A stretch of DNA of 64,000 bases from Pleodorina starrii (GCA_030267565.1 BRXU01000030.1:434001-498000), one strand, 5' to 3'. Counted from the first letter of the stretch, positions 12,355 to 24,703 are shown. Made by a program: numbers and translations. The notes: a model not told the origin generated them from the letters alone.

Positions 12355-15300
12355 TCAACGGCGCACGCCGGCCGGCAGGTTCGCCCAAACGTCCCCCAAA
12401 CCAGCACCACCACCACTACCACCGTCACCGACACCTCCGTCACCGCCGCCGTTTCCCCCTTCCCCCTCTGCGCCGCTCCCACCGACCAGCGGCGACGCCG
12501 CCAGCCGCAGCAACTCAACCCTGTCGTACCGCAACCGCTGATCAAAGCACGACAGGTCCTCCGCCCCGCCGCCACCACCCCGCCCCGCCGGTTGCCGTAC
12601 CCCGCCCGCTGCGGCGCTCCCCGACGCCCACCCGCCGGCGGCCCCCCTCCTTGCCGCTGCCGCACGCGTCCCCACCGCCGTACTGCCCGGTGCCGCTGCG
12701 ACTGCCGCCGCCGCCGCCTTGCCGTTGACCACCACAAGAGGGACCGTCCCTCCCGGCCCTCCGCCCCGGCAGGCGGCCGCCAGCCTGGCGGCGTCCTGCT
12801 CCGAAACCAGCCAGCAGGCCTGCAGCTCCAACCGCCGCAGCGGCAGCGATGCGGCCAGTACGGCAGCCAGCTGCACTGCGCCGTGACCTGACAGCGGGGC
12901 GTCCTGGCGGGGGAGAGGCGGGGAGGCGGGGGGAGAGGGGGAGGAGGGCGTGAGGGTGACACGTATGAATCGCAGCGAAAGGGTATTAGGGTTTTAAGGT
13001 TTTGAGGGACTGAGGGCAAGTGGCCGCTAGTAGGGACTGAGGGCAAGTGGCCGCTAGTAGGGACTGAGGGCAAGTGGCCGCTAGTTGGGCGATACGGCAC
13101 CGCCAACGGACCGCCTCTCGCCGGTGTGTGGCGGCGGGGTGGCGGGGCATGCAGGGGCGTTGGCGATTTGGCCGGCTGTACAGCCAACGTGTGCAGAGGG
13201 CACCTTAGCGCTGGCGCAGCACTGCAATCACGGACGGACAGGACGGCCCCTAGGAACGGGAAAGGAAAGGACGGGACGAGACGGCGACACTGCCGTACAC
13301 GCATGGAGCCACCCGCACCCCCCCCCCCGCCCACCGCCACGCACCCGCACGAGGAGGCTGTGCAGCCGCGGCAGCCCCCCCGCCGCCGCCGCCGCCGTCA
13401 GCACCGCCGCCGCCCCGTCGGTCATCCCCGGGCCCCCGACCTTGAGCTGTTCCAACCGCTGCAGCGACCCGCCGCCGCCGCCGCCGCCGCCGCTGACCCA
13501 CCGACCCGTGGGTCGGCTCGGCCCAGCACCGCCTCCGCCTCCGCCGCCGCCGGAGAGCATCAGTAGCGCTCGAAGCCCCGCCTCTCCCACTCGGGTGCCC
13601 AGCAGATTGAGCCGCCGCAGCTGCGACCAGACGCCCCCCACCGCCCCCTCCCCCTCCCACTCCCCCTCCCCGTCCTCCCCCACGTTCCCCTCCCCGTGCC
13701 CCTCCCCCTGCCCCTCCCCCTTGGCGGCGGCGCCGCTGCGCCCCTTTGGCAGCGCTGCGGTCTCCACATCCGCACCACCGCTTCGGCCGCCGCCGCCACC
13801 GCCGCCGCCGCTGCTTGCGCCCGCGGGGCCATCCGGCTCAGTCCGGTCCATCGGCGCCATCAGCGCTCTGACGGCCCCATCAGTCCGCCCGGCGGCGCCC
13901 GCCGTGCCGACATCAGCACGCGCCCACACGTCCAGGTCGGGAGGGACCTCCCGGGCCCCCGGCTGCGGTTGCGGCTGCGGTTGCGGGTGGGCCCCAGGGT
14001 GATGTTGCGGCGGTGGTGGCGGTAGAGGTGGCGGTGGCGGTGGCGGCGGCGGCGCCAGCGTGAGGTTGGGATTTGCGGAGAGGTTGAGGGCTGTGAGGGC
14101 GGTGAGGTGCTGCAGCCAGGGCAGGGCTTCGTCGGTGAGGGAGCTGCCCGATAAGTCCAGATCCTGGGGTGGGGTGGTGGTGGGGTGGTGGTGGGGGGGG
14201 GGATGAACGGAGGGGAAGGGAGAGGAAGGGAAGGGGAAGGGGGTGATGAAGAATAAGAGGGAAGGGGAAGGGGGTGATGAAGAATAAGAGGGAAGGGGAA
14301 GGGGGTGATGAAGAATAAGACGAACACAAGGCAGCGGAGGGACGGCGGCGAGGTAGGGGAGGGCAGGAGGGGGGCGGCGGCGGTCGGCGGGGGGCGCCGG
14401 GAGGGGGTTAAAACCCTGACATCCAGGCGACTGCCGTACCGTACGGCACCGTACCTGCAGCTGCCGCAGTCCCGCCGCCGCCAGCGCCGCCGCGCCCTGG
14501 AGGCTGCCCGCCCGGGTGCCGGCCGCTGCCAGGCGCTGCAGGGAGGGGGCGGCCTGGGGGACCAGCACAAGGGCCATTGCGGGGCCATTGTCCAGAAAGG
14601 GATCAAACGGGTGAGTGGGCCGCAGCCTCAGCTTTGGGGCAGGGTTGGGGGATTAGGTTGATGACGAGCGGTTGGCGAGCGGTTGATGGGGAGCGGCGGT
14701 GACGAGCGGTGATGACCCCACTGGGGGAGGAAGCCACAACTACGCTTGCCCACTCGCCGCCCACTCGCCAATCGTCGGGGAGGGGCCCTCTCAGCCCCGA
14801 GGACCGAGGCGGTACATCGACCCGTACACATCCGTACCTCCAGGTACATCAGATCCTCCGGCTGCACGGCAGTACGACTGATGTCGAGCTGCGTCAGTCG
14901 TGGCGCCGCGGCGGCGCCGCCGCCGTCAGCGGCGCCGTCGATGTCAGCGGCGGCGAGCGCGGCGAGCGGTACGACCCATGGGTCGGTGCAGCCCACCTCG
15001 CACAGGTCCAGCAGCTCCAGGGTGGCCGCGGAGTGCCTGTGGTGGTGCCGTACACCGGTCGAAGGGAGGCAGCAGCGGAAGGCGTCGAGCAGGCGCCGCT
15101 CTGCCAACAGAGGAGGGGGGTCTCCGACTGAGAGGGGGGGGGGGTTTGACATGCCCATCAGCCTCAACCCCTCCCATCCCCCCAACCCCCCAACCAATCA
15201 GTGCTCCTTAGTGTCTCCTCAGTGTCTCCTCAGTGGCGCCAGTGTCCCCCGATGACCGGCCTCCCCTTTCATCGTGCTGTGCTGTGCTGTGCTATGCCGT

Positions 15301-15365
15301 GCTGCGCTGCACTGCGCAGCGCTGCGCTCAAACCCAAAAGACGGTTCGCTTTGGGATTTCGGATT

Positions 15366-15399
<34 letters not shown>

Positions 15400-18300
15400 C
15401 GTGCATTCGTGCGTGTGGGTGCGTGTGTTTGCTTGTGTGTGTGTTTGTGTGGTTTGGTTTTGGTTGGTGGAGCCAACGGTGCCAACGGCCGTTGGTTGGC
15501 CGACCCACAACGGCGAAGCAAGCGCCCCCGGTTGCGAAGGGCCCTTTGCTGTCCGTCCAATACGCGCCTTGTGTCGTGTCATGTCGTGTCGTGTCATGAA
15601 GCCATACGGGGGCCCCCTAGGGGCAGCTCATCTAACACGCTGGATCAGCAAGGGCCAGCCGAGTGGCAGTGGCACAACCTCTCGCATCCGATCGTCTCGT
15701 CTGACTCACACACAGAGGGGGGGGGGGAAAGAAAGGAAAGGCTCTCTTGCCCGTCTTTGAGCCCTCTACGGTAAAATTTTGTTGGCCCCATGAAGCTCGG
15801 TTTTCCTCTCGTGCGGCCGTCCTTGCATGAATTTCGATGCACAGTTCTTGAGCGACCCCACACCCCACCCCCACCCCCACCCCAACAAAACGAACCCCAC
15901 CATTTCGGTGGGGGGAGACTCTGCGCTGCTGTCTGTTCCGATCCCTCCCTCCGTCCCCCCGTCCGTCCGTCCGTCCGAGACCCAAAGTTGTCCACCCACT
16001 GGTTCAACGGCAGGGCCTCCGGAAGGGTCCGGCGGGCAGACCCCATCGGCGACAACCGCTGCCGCCTCCCCTCTGACAACAGGATGCTCGCTTGCGTGCT
16101 TGCTCGCCAAGCGAAGCGGCAGCAGCATGACAAACAAAAGATCGCAATCGCGGGTGCTAACGCCTTTGATTATTGGTACTGACTGTATTTGAGGCAGGCA
16201 ATGCGGTTGTTTCGGTTGGCTTGGGTGACTTCGTTGGGAGGGCGCCCGTCCCTCACGAGATTAATTGCTGGAAAGCAACTATGTGGTGCGATCGCATGAG
16301 GCCCTCCGTTCGTCGATGGGCTCGCTCGCGCGCGCGAGGGAGTGACAGGCCATCGCCGCCGCCGTTGCTGGCGCGCTGCAACGCCATTCGCCCCTCGCGA
16401 GACGCGGCGTTCTTGATATTCTTCAAAAGAATTTCGTTGCGCGCGCCTTTTGAGAAGGCCAGAAAATCTTTTGTGTCAGAAATGATTCTGTGACGCGTCA
16501 CGCGCCCGACGCGCGCGCGCGCGAAGGAATCACGCGCCCGTCACGCGCCCGACGCGCGTCGCCCCGTCGGTCGGGTGGTCGGGGCATGCTCCTGGACCGC
16601 CTTGAACTGCCCAAAACTAAGCTGATAAAAAGTTTAATTCAGACAATTTCACTATATTTGCGCTGGACTTGATGCGCGACCAGGGCTTGCTGGCGCAGAT
16701 CGACCGCCAGCCGGACAGCGGCTGGACGGCCCAAAAAACCCTGCGCGGCAATTTCATTACTATTATAACAATCATTTTTATTTGGAATCAATTTTAAGAT
16801 TACTGATGCGGCTGCGCGCGGTAGAGCTATTTGGTACGGTGCGGGTACCGTATACAAAGTTCGTGTACGGTATGATACGTCACGCGAAACGCCGACGTCC
16901 GCCGGTCTCAGGAGCTGACCGATGCCAGGTCGGCTATGCTGCAGCAGAAGGCCAACATGCGAGCTGAAGGTGCTTTAGATGACGCTGAGTCAAAGGCCGA
17001 GTTTAGTAGGCTCCGCACACGATATCAGCGGCTGCGGCGGGATGCGAAGGAGGCTTTCCGAGTGCAACACTTCGAATCTTTGGTGGATGAATGCAACAGC
17101 AACCCGAGGGCCCTGTGGTCACGGCTCGGCGACTCTGATGTTTCTGCTTGTCCGATAGAGGATATGGATGCGTGGCGCACTCATTTTGATAACTTGTTTA
17201 ATGGGGAGTCGAATGCGACTGATGTTGAAAGGGCAAAAGTTATGCTGTGCCAGCTTAACTATCAGGTTTTGCAGGATGGTAACGACTGGGTCAAGTCAGA
17301 CAGTTTCAAGGCGCGCGCAGACTCTGCTGCGGGCATTTCTGCACCTTTTTCTTGTGAGGAGGTTTGTCAAGCTATCAAACGGTTGCGGAACAATAAATCT
17401 TGTGGCCCCGGCAAAATTCCAGCTGAGTGTCTTAAGCGTGCGACGCGCATGGTCGAGAGGAAGGAGGTTAATGTGACTGCGCCGCTTCTGCGGGTTCTTT
17501 TTGAGCACATTCGTTCCACAGGGGATTTCCCCAGTCAGTTCATTAGCTCTGTACTAACGCCTATCCATAAAAAGGGTGACGTTATGGACATGAGTAACTA
17601 TCGAGGTCTTGCGGTGGGCGGAGTTTTGGCTAAGCTGTACGCGTTCTTGCTTGAGAACCGTCTTAACGGCTGGAGTGAGAATTGCGGCGCGCGTTCACCG
17701 TATCAGGGGGGGTTTCGTAGGAAGCGAGGCACGGTTCATAATATATTCGCGCTGCGACACCTATTAGATTCTCATCGGCGGGCAGGTGGGGCTATCAATC
17801 ATCCACTCTTCGTTTGCCAGATCGATTTCGAAAAGGCTTTTGACAGGGTTCCCCGTGACTTGCTTTGGTTGCGATTGGAGGAGCGTGGGCTTAGCCCTGA
17901 AGCACTGAAAGCCATTAAAGCCTGCTACGATAAGGTCACCCTTAAGCTGCGCGTTAACGGCGCAACGGGTTGCCCCTTCGAGTCTTCCCAGGGAGTCAAG
18001 CAAGGGTGCCCGCTTAGCCCCACGTTGTATGGCATTTTTGGAGAGAGCTTTGCGGATTTTATCGACGTCTTGGACAGGGATCGCCCCTCGTTCATGTACG
18101 CGAACAAGTGTCCTTGTGCAGATGGTTTTAGGATTCCCTTACTGCTGTACGCAGATGATCTTAGTTTGTTTGCACGCTCAAGGGCGCGTCTGGAACGGTT
18201 GCTACAGATGCTTGGGTTATGGTGTGCGACCTTTGGTATGCGGGTGAATGTTAAGAAAACAGAAATTTTAGGCGTACACGCCAACCCGCGCATTCGAGAA

Positions 18301-21300
18301 GTGATGGGTTTAGGGCCTCCGTTCGTCATGTCTAGCTGGGAGAACGGTCAGTGGGCCTCTAAGCCTATCGATTGGGTGGGACGTGCGCGGTATCTGGGGA
18401 TCCACTACGGACCAGATTTGCCTTTCGTGTCATGCACTGACGAGCTTTTTTCGGCAGGGCAACGTGCCATTTTCTCTTTAATAAATAAGCTGCGACGGCA
18501 GGGGCTTCTTCTTCCCGGGGTAGGGCTAAAATGCTTTAATGCACAGATCCGGCCAATCCTCTCTTACGGGGCTCAAGTTTGGGCTCCAGATCTTCTTGTT
18601 CAGATCCTGGAGGCAGACGAATCGCGGACTTGCCTGTTTGACAGGGCTGTTGCCGATCGGATGGTAGGGCTTCAGCTCTCGTATTTACGTGCCTTAGCGT
18701 GTGTTAAAACTGCCACCACCGCGTTGGTGTTTCGGGAATTTGGCCAACACCCCCTTCATTTGTTTTGGGCGAGGCTCATCTTTCGTTTTTGGAATAAGTT
18801 GGTGGAGTCCGAGAGTTCTATTTACCATCATGTTTTTAGAGAAGAGCTACGTTTCGCCTTAATGGGAGACGGCCTTCATGATTCGTGGGGTGCGAAGGTT
18901 CTAAGGGTGCTTCGGGCGCTGGGGTACGACGTGGATAGTGTGACTGGGAGTTTGGATACCGAGAGCAAGGTGGATGCTTTGTCTTCTCATAAGTTGGATA
19001 TTCCTTGGCTGCTTGGTGAGCTTAAGGATAGGCTGGATGCGGGCTGGGCTAATGAGCGTCTCACCGTAAATCCTCGCGACTTTGTTTCTGATAACCGTCG
19101 GCCGGGGGTAAAGATGTGTCGGTATGAGCACTGGATGGGCGACCCCAGCCATCTCAAGACGTACATCCCCTCCAGTCATCATCGGAGTTTGATTCGTTTC
19201 CGCCTTTGCTGTTGGGCGATTGAGGTTAACCGTCCGAATGGTAGAACGAGAGCGGATCGTGTTTGCCCTATGTGTAATACCGGTGCGGTTGAAGACGAGT
19301 ACCACGTTTTTCTGGAGTGTCCTGCTTATGAAGGCATTCGCCAGAATTTGCAGTTATCGGACGCGTTGCCTAATGGTAATATGTGCGCTGTCATGACACT
19401 AGGAGATCAGCGTTTGATTGCTAAAGCGCTCCACGAGATGCGTCGGTTACGAAGTCTGAGTACCGGCATACCAGTTTAACTTGGTTGCTTGATAAATATT
19501 TCTTTATGTTTCCTTTCTTGATTTCTATCTAGTTTTATCGGGTTCTAGTGGTCCATGAGCCTCCTGGCTCGTCTGGGCCTTACGAGCTCAAAGCTTGTAA
19601 CATCATCATCATCATCGACGTCCGCCAGAAACGTCAACGACAAGAACACATGGATTTTCGCTCATATATCTGTAAAGGGCGGATTACTTGTTTGAGCTCG
19701 GGCTAAATGTCAGTAAAGTGCAGTGGAGTGAGCATCAGCTAGTGATCATTAGCTAGTGAGCGCGCATGTCCAGCCATGAACACCAGAGCAGCCAAACGTA
19801 CGTTCTTCAGAGACGGGAGTTCACATATGCTGTAAAATGAAACACCTTTATGGGAGTGGAATGTGAGCCACTTTCCTTACGAACCGGCGGGCGCAACAGC
19901 CCATCGAACAGCCCGACTATTCGACACCGTTTTGGCGACCGCGCCTCGGAACGCGGAACCGAAAGTAACGCGACGTTTCGGGGATTAATCAATTACAGAG
20001 GAGCTGGACAACAGCTACTTAGTGCGATCGCACGACTCTGTGGGTCTAATGTTCAATAGAACATCTAGACCAGGCCACTAACCAAATCACCGGCGAAATT
20101 GCCACATTGGAAAGGGATCCCATGCTGGGAAATGAATGTCTTCGACTATGTGTGCCAATTCCGATTCCCTGAAATGAATCGGTACCCAGGCTAACGAAGG
20201 GGGAGGCAAAAGGGAATCGGAGTCAAGGCAAAACCTCCCCCGCTCTGGGACCGGCCTAAAGAGAAAAGCACACGTATCGGGGAGCAGGAACGCGACGTTT
20301 CGGGGAGCAGCCCCCCAGTCCCGTTTCCCTGCGGAAAGGCGCATGGGCGCGCACCGTCACCTCCAACGCCGCCTCCGTCCCTTCATTGCGGCAACATCTA
20401 AACGACCAGCCCCTCCAACCCAACAGGCTGAACCGCGGCTGTGTGTCGCGCACTGAACGCGGACGGAAAGGAGCGAGCTAGCTGGCACAGAAGCCACAGA
20501 GAAGGAATAGCGAGCCAGCGTGGAAATGATCGCGCGGTTGCCAGTACGACCACGCAGCTAGAACACCCGCCTTTGCACCCGACCCCCCCCCCCACACACC
20601 TCCCCTCCCCTCCCCTCGCCACATCTCCCCTCTCTCCTCGCCCCTCCCCTCACCTCACCTGATCACGCCAGCCAGCCCCGACGTGCAGTAGCCGGACGCC
20701 GCCGCCGCCGCCGCCGCCGCCAGGCTTCCCGATAGCGTCGCGCCCCGCAGCAGCAGCTGCCGCAGCGCCAGCGGGGAGGGCTCCCCCGCCGGCCACCACA
20801 CCTCCCGCAACCGGCAGTGCCGCATGTCCAACACCTGCAGCCGCATGGCAGCATGGCAGCATGGCAGCACGACAGCACGACAGCATGGCAGCATGGCAGC
20901 GGGAACCCAACCAGCGGGGGTGTCGGGTGGGGGTGGGGGTGGGGGTGGCGGGTGGGCGGACACTCCAAGACAACCACCCATTAAAAATGATGAACAACAC
21001 CACCAATCACAACAACAGCAGCGCCAGCAACGGCCCCACCGACCTGCAGCCCCGGCAGCGCCGGCAGTGTGGCCAGGGGTGTCCACGCGGTCCCTAGGTG
21101 GGTCAGCTGAGGCAGGCAGGCGGCCAGCAGCAGCAGCAGCGCCTCACCGCCGTCGGGGCCGCCGCCGACGTCGCTGCCCCACATGTCCAAGTGGCGAAGG
21201 GACGTCATGCCACCGGACAGGAGACCCACCCAGGCTGCGTCACCCACGGACTGGGCAGGGCGGGGCGGGGCGGGGGGGGCGGGGGGGGGTAATAAGAACG

Positions 21301-22386
21301 GCCCGGGGCGAGGGAACGGGGTGGGAAGGAGGGGGTCGGGGTTGGGTTCGGGCCGGTCGAGACTTGGGAGGGTTGGGCGGTGTGTGGGGTGTGTGTGTGT
21401 GGGGTGTGAGGTGATTCGCGATGGCATCGGCTTGCGTTAGTCGACCTCGCTTGGGGCCGAAGTCCGAGGAGGAGTCCGAGGGTAGTAGACCCGGGTCGCT
21501 TGGGGCAGGCCCCTTGGGGTTGGACTCCTCCCTCGTCACACATCCACACATCCACACACACACGGGACCTCTCTCCCCCACACCCTCCGCTGCGGTATTC
21601 GTTTTCATTTAACACCCCCCCCCGCGCCCCAAACACAGACACACCCACACCCACACACACGCCCCACACACACCTTGAGTCCCCCCGCCTGCAGCTGGGT
21701 GAGGCTCGTCAGGGCCGTCAGTGCAGCCAGGCCGGGGCCCTGCACCCCCGTCTCTGGAAGGCGGAGAGGAGGAGGAGGAGGGCGGGGAGCGTGACGAGGA
21801 GGTGAGCGTGATGAGGAGGAGGATGGCGGGGAGCGTGACGAGGAGGATGGCGGGGAGCGTGACGAGGAGGGGAGGGAGCCCACGAGGGCGGCGGGGAGGA
21901 GGAGTCCATCACGTGCTCGAGTTGCAGCGAGGAAGAGGAGGAGAAGGAGGCGAAGGCAGCTGGCGGCCTCCGCCTCCGCCCTACCCTAACCCCCACCCCA
22001 CCCCACCCCACCCCAGTTTCGTCACCCCCAGTTTCGGCGACTCCTCACAACGTGGGCCACCGCCGCCCCTCGCTGCCCCCTTACTTGCCGCCTATTACCA
22101 TCACCCCCCCTCTTATTTCCCTTAAACCCCTGCCGTGCCGCCCTCAAACAAACACCCCACCCACCCCACACATCTCATAGTCCCTTAGTCCGCGCCGGCT
22201 CCGATAACTCGATCCCCGACTCCGTGGGTTGTGGGATCGATCCCCGCTACCAACCACTCACACGCACCCGATATGTTGAGTGACTTGAGACGCGTCATTC
22301 GGGCCACACAGCCCGTCAGGCACTCGTCCCCCAGCCGGGGGCAGCCGCTCAGGTCCAGATGCACCAGCCCCCTGCCACAGCCACCC

Positions 22387-22422
<36 letters not shown>

Positions 22423-24430
22423 CCAGATACCGAAAGAACGGCAGCGCCAATGCCAGCAGCAGCAGTAGCGGCAGCAGTAATAGCGGCAGCAGCAGTAGCA
22501 GCAGTCGAGGGCGGCGGCGGCGGCGGCGGCGGGCCGGCTGCCGCCCCTGGGCCGAGCAGCTGTAGCAGGGCGGTGTTGGTGATGCGAGTGCAGCCGCTCA
22601 GCTGCAGTGCCTCTAGGTGGCTGAGGGCGGGGAGGGGGAGGGGGAGGGGGAGCGGGGAGGGGGAGGGGGGTAAGCGGGGGGAGCGGGGGGAGCGAGGTAA
22701 GCGGGGTAAGCAGAGAACGGAGAAGGGAGGCGAGTGTGGGGAGGGGGGCGGGGGACGCCGGGGATGGAGCAGGGGTGGAAGGGAAGGGGTGGGGTGGGGG
22801 GAAGGGTGGGGCCTGGGGCGAGGAGACTGGGATGGGGTACTTCTGGGGGCGGGGAAGGGGGAGGGGGGAGGCGAGGGACCACCTCGAGGGTTCAATCCCG
22901 CGCCGCCTCGCCCCACCCCGCCCGCCATGTCGCCAGGTCGGCCCTCGGCCCCCCCCCCAATGAGCCTCAACGCCTCCCGGGGCCTCCCGTCGAGGTCTCC
23001 CCCGACTTCACGGGCTCCGGCCTATACCCCCTATACGTGGATACCACCCCCCAGGATTTTTCTGATTTGATACCGTTTACGGGCTCCGGCCTATACGTGG
23101 ATACCCCCCCCCCCCCGATGCAGTCCGAGCCCGCTCCCCATCCACCGCCACCGCCCCTCAGATCCCTCACACGCCACCAGGCCTCCAATGAGGCCTCCAA
23201 TCAGGCCTTCCCGGGGTGACACCTCAACCCCTCCCACCAGCCACCGCGGGTTGAAACCTCAACCCCTCAACCCCTCCCGGGGTGAAACCCACACGCTCCC
23301 GCCCCGCCAGCCGCCCAGCCGCTCAGTCACCGACCCAGCCCAACCCAACCCAACCTAACCCGGTCCAGCCCAACGGGTCTCTATCTATCCCGGCCCAACC
23401 CACCCACACATCAAAACATACACCCACCCAGCCATCCATTCGGTATCCTCACTGCTGCGGTCTCATCTGTACCTGGAACCACCCTAACCACCCACCGTAA
23501 CCACCCACTCTAACCCCCACACCCGCTCCCCCACCCAGCACCCACCTGAACCCCGCCAGCACCGCCAGCCACTCCGCCGTTACCGCCGGACCCGTCAGCG
23601 CCAGCCGAGTGACGCAGTGACGGAACAGCTCAAGAGTGGCGGGCCGCAGAGGCGGCGGGGGGCCCCCGCCACCTCCCCCGCTTCCACCTCCTCCTCCTCC
23701 GTCGCCGCCGGGGCCGCCGGGGCCTCGGCCTCCGCCTCCACCTTTGCCTCCTCCTCCTCTCCCGCCTCCGCCTCCGCCTTCCGTCCCTCCCTGGAGACTG
23801 AGACCGCTCTGTCGGGTCAACAGCAGCGCCAGGAGCTGGTTGGCGGCGTGGTCGGGCAGTCGCTGCGGGGAGGGAGACGGGCGGGAGGGCGGAGTGGGTA
23901 GGAGGGTGGAGGGCGGGAGGGTAGTATGAGAGGGTAGGAAAGACGGAGCGCGTCAGCAAAAGGAAGTGAAGTGAAGTGACCTCAAGAGGCGACACGCTGA
24001 GAGGCGGGGATGGAGATTCGGGGATAGGAGAATCGGTGACAGGAGATTGGGGTTCTAAGAAGAATACTCGGAGAGGTTTAAGGGCCGCATGGTCGAGTCC
24101 CCTGATTGCCCGTACCTCGAGGCTACGGCGCTGCACGGTCCAGTGGCGACTGCTGGCTGCGGCCTGGAGGGTGGGGGCGTGACGGACAAGAGGGCGGGAG
24201 GCGCAGTGAGGTGAGGTGAGGGGGAGGTAGGAGGTGCAGGTACAGGTACAGGTACAGGTATGGGGCAGGGGAATGTGTGGGCATTGGAGTTTTGTAGAGG
24301 CACGGCGGAGGCGGGCGAATGCTTTGCGAGGTCCGCCGGGACCCTTGCGGCAAGCCTGGAAACACCGTACGCCCTGCCAGAGGAATACACATACCTGGAT
24401 ACAGAAATCCAAAAGGCTGGGCACTGACAT
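12355..24430 (-). CDS. Leucine-rich-repeat family protein, 11 exons, 960 aa
   Basis: Exons (minus): 24430-24395, 24163-24116, 23862-23546, 22620-22268, 21753-21674, 21250-21044, 20834-20659, 15036-14838, 14553-14455, 14163-13345, 12903-12355. All junction phases agree and the sum is 2883 nt. The N-terminus (MSVPSLLDFCIQAAASSRHW...RRSLERLPDHAANQLL) and the succession of LRRs resemble a conserved plant LRR-family protein that begins SLL.LCI.AAA...RR.LERLP. LRRs include HLEALQLSGCTRITNTALLQL, VHLDLSGCPRLGDECL, SLRHLDMWGSDV, LELLDLCEVG, QLDISRT and LDLSGSSLTDEAL. Poly-Ala, poly-Pro and poly-Gly insertions bulge from the loops in exons 3, 4, 10 and 11, as is common in volvocine proteins. The LRRs suggest a protein-binding scaffold; the partner is unknown. 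Intron 7 (15037-20658, 5.6 kb) holds a LINE and a retroposon. The function is inferred only from the repeats. Confidence 0.85.
13006..13085. repeat. Three 27-bp tandem repeats in LRR-gene intron 10
   Basis: A 27-bp unit (GGGACTGAGGGCAAGTGGCC plus seven bases) occurs three times, almost without change. It lies in the intron between exons 10 and 11 of the LRR gene. Confidence 0.8.
15367..15400. repeat. (GT)n microsatellite in LRR-gene intron 7
   Basis: A run of about 14 GT dinucleotides is followed by degenerate GT-rich sequence up to about 15452. Its six-frame translations (Cys/Val or Thr/His runs) are artefacts. Confidence 0.85.
16904..19615 (+). mobile_element. 5'-truncated non-LTR retrotransposon (L1-like LINE) inserted antisense in intron 7
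   Basis: An 11-bp direct repeat, CGACGTCCGCC, flanks the element at 16893-16903 and 19616-19626 and is read as the target-site duplication. The 3' end is a short (ATC)n tail at about 19601-19615, a usual LINE 3' structure. The element opens in the middle of ORF2, with no endonuclease domain, so it was truncated during target-primed insertion. Its base composition is visibly more AT-rich than the surrounding intron. It lies antisense to the LRR host gene, an orientation that usually avoids premature polyadenylation of the host transcript. Confidence 0.9.
16936..19479 (+). CDS. LINE ORF2 fragment: reverse transcriptase plus C-terminal zinc knuckle
   Basis: This frame is open for 847 codons from the first internal Met and extends in frame to the element's 5' edge. 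A linker with basic and coiled character (residues 1-180) leads into a reverse transcriptase domain. Its visible motifs are IHKKGD...NYRGLAV, QIDFEKAFDRV (about residue 295), QGVKQGCPLSP (about 356) and the catalytic YADD at 405-408. The thumb region follows, then a CPMC...H...C zinc-knuckle-like motif near residue 777. No RNase H domain is evident. No stop or frameshift interrupts it, so the insertion is fairly young. The missing apurinic-like endonuclease domain makes this copy incapable of autonomous movement; an internal Met is only a nominal start. Confidence 0.9.
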   Translation: MLQQKANMRAEGALDDAESKAEFSRLRTRYQRLRRDAKEAFRVQHFESLVDECNSNPRALWSRLGDSDVSACPIEDMDAWRTHFDNLFNGESNATDVERAKVMLCQLNYQVLQDGNDWVKSDSFKARADSAAGISAPFSCEEVCQAIKRLRNNKSCGPGKIPAECLKRATRMVERKEVNVTAPLLRVLFEHIRSTGDFPSQFISSVLTPIHKKGDVMDMSNYRGLAVGGVLAKLYAFLLENRLNGWSENCGARSPYQGGFRRKRGTVHNIFALRHLLDSHRRAGGAINHPLFVCQIDFEKAFDRVPRDLLWLRLEERGLSPEALKAIKACYDKVTLKLRVNGATGCPFESSQGVKQGCPLSPTLYGIFGESFADFIDVLDRDRPSFMYANKCPCADGFRIPLLLYADDLSLFARSRARLERLLQMLGLWCATFGMRVNVKKTEILGVHANPRIREVMGLGPPFVMSSWENGQWASKPIDWVGRARYLGIHYGPDLPFVSCTDELFSAGQRAIFSLINKLRRQGLLLPGVGLKCFNAQIRPILSYGAQVWAPDLLVQILEADESRTCLFDRAVADRMVGLQLSYLRALACVKTATTALVFREFGQHPLHLFWARLIFRFWNKLVESESSIYHHVFREELRFALMGDGLHDSWGAKVLRVLRALGYDVDSVTGSLDTESKVDALSSHKLDIPWLLGELKDRLDAGWANERLTVNPRDFVSDNRRPGVKMCRYEHWMGDPSHLKTYIPSSHHRSLIRFRLCCWAIEVNRPNGRTRADRVCPMCNTGAVEDEYHVFLECPAYEGIRQNLQLSDALPNGNMCAVMTLGDQRLIAKALHEMRRLRSLSTGIPV
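19985..20288 (-). mobile_element. Short retroposon, copy B (in LRR intron 7)
   Basis: About 300 bp is flanked by an 18-bp direct repeat (AACGCGACGTTTCGGGGA at 19967-19984 and 20289-20306). Its reverse complement matches 34859-35565 over almost its whole length, except for an extra block of about 392 bp there. It has no terminal inverted repeats and ends in an AATTAATTA-type tail, so it looks like a SINE or the 3' end of a LINE. A stem-loop (GGTCTA...TAGACC, 20043-20071) sits near the 3' end. Confidence 0.7.
23052..23098. repeat. About 45-bp dispersed repeat, copy 1
   Basis: This block, containing TCTGATTTGATACCGTTTAC, matches the reverse complement of 28755-28800. The segment just before it (23006-23028) repeats its GGGCTCCGGCCTATAC part. 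It lies in intron 3 of the LRR gene and its identity is unknown. Confidence 0.6.
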
Positions 24431-24703
24431 TTCGGGCAGTGATTTTGTCGCTGGCGAAAGGAAAAAAACAGTTTGTTCCAGGCTGGGGCCTGCTGTGCGT
24501 GACGTGTGTCGACTCTGTGACAAGATGCAGCTTTTCTAAAATTTAAAGCAGTGCAAGTATATGCAAGGCAGACGTGAAATATTTATCTGTTGCATCCCTT
24601 GCGGCAGCTTCACTCATCGTAATGCAGGCCGGCAAACGCGCCAACTGCAAGCAGTAGTGCCTGCACCCGCTCGCAAGCTCTCCGCTGGCTTTAGATTTTC
24701 GAC
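24431..24703. promoter_or_regulatory. Shared divergent promoter interval
   Basis: Only 273 bp separate the start codons of the LRR gene (minus) and the coiled-coil gene (plus). Both 5' UTRs and both promoters must fit here, so the interval is inferred to be bidirectional. AT-rich patches (TTTCTAAAATTTAAAG near 24532-24547 and AAATATTTATC near 24577) are candidate core elements; no consensus box is certain. Confidence 0.45.

Noticed and set aside
13085..14002. 305-codon plus-strand frame
   Set aside because: Antisense to LRR exon 10, a Pro/Arg composition shadow.
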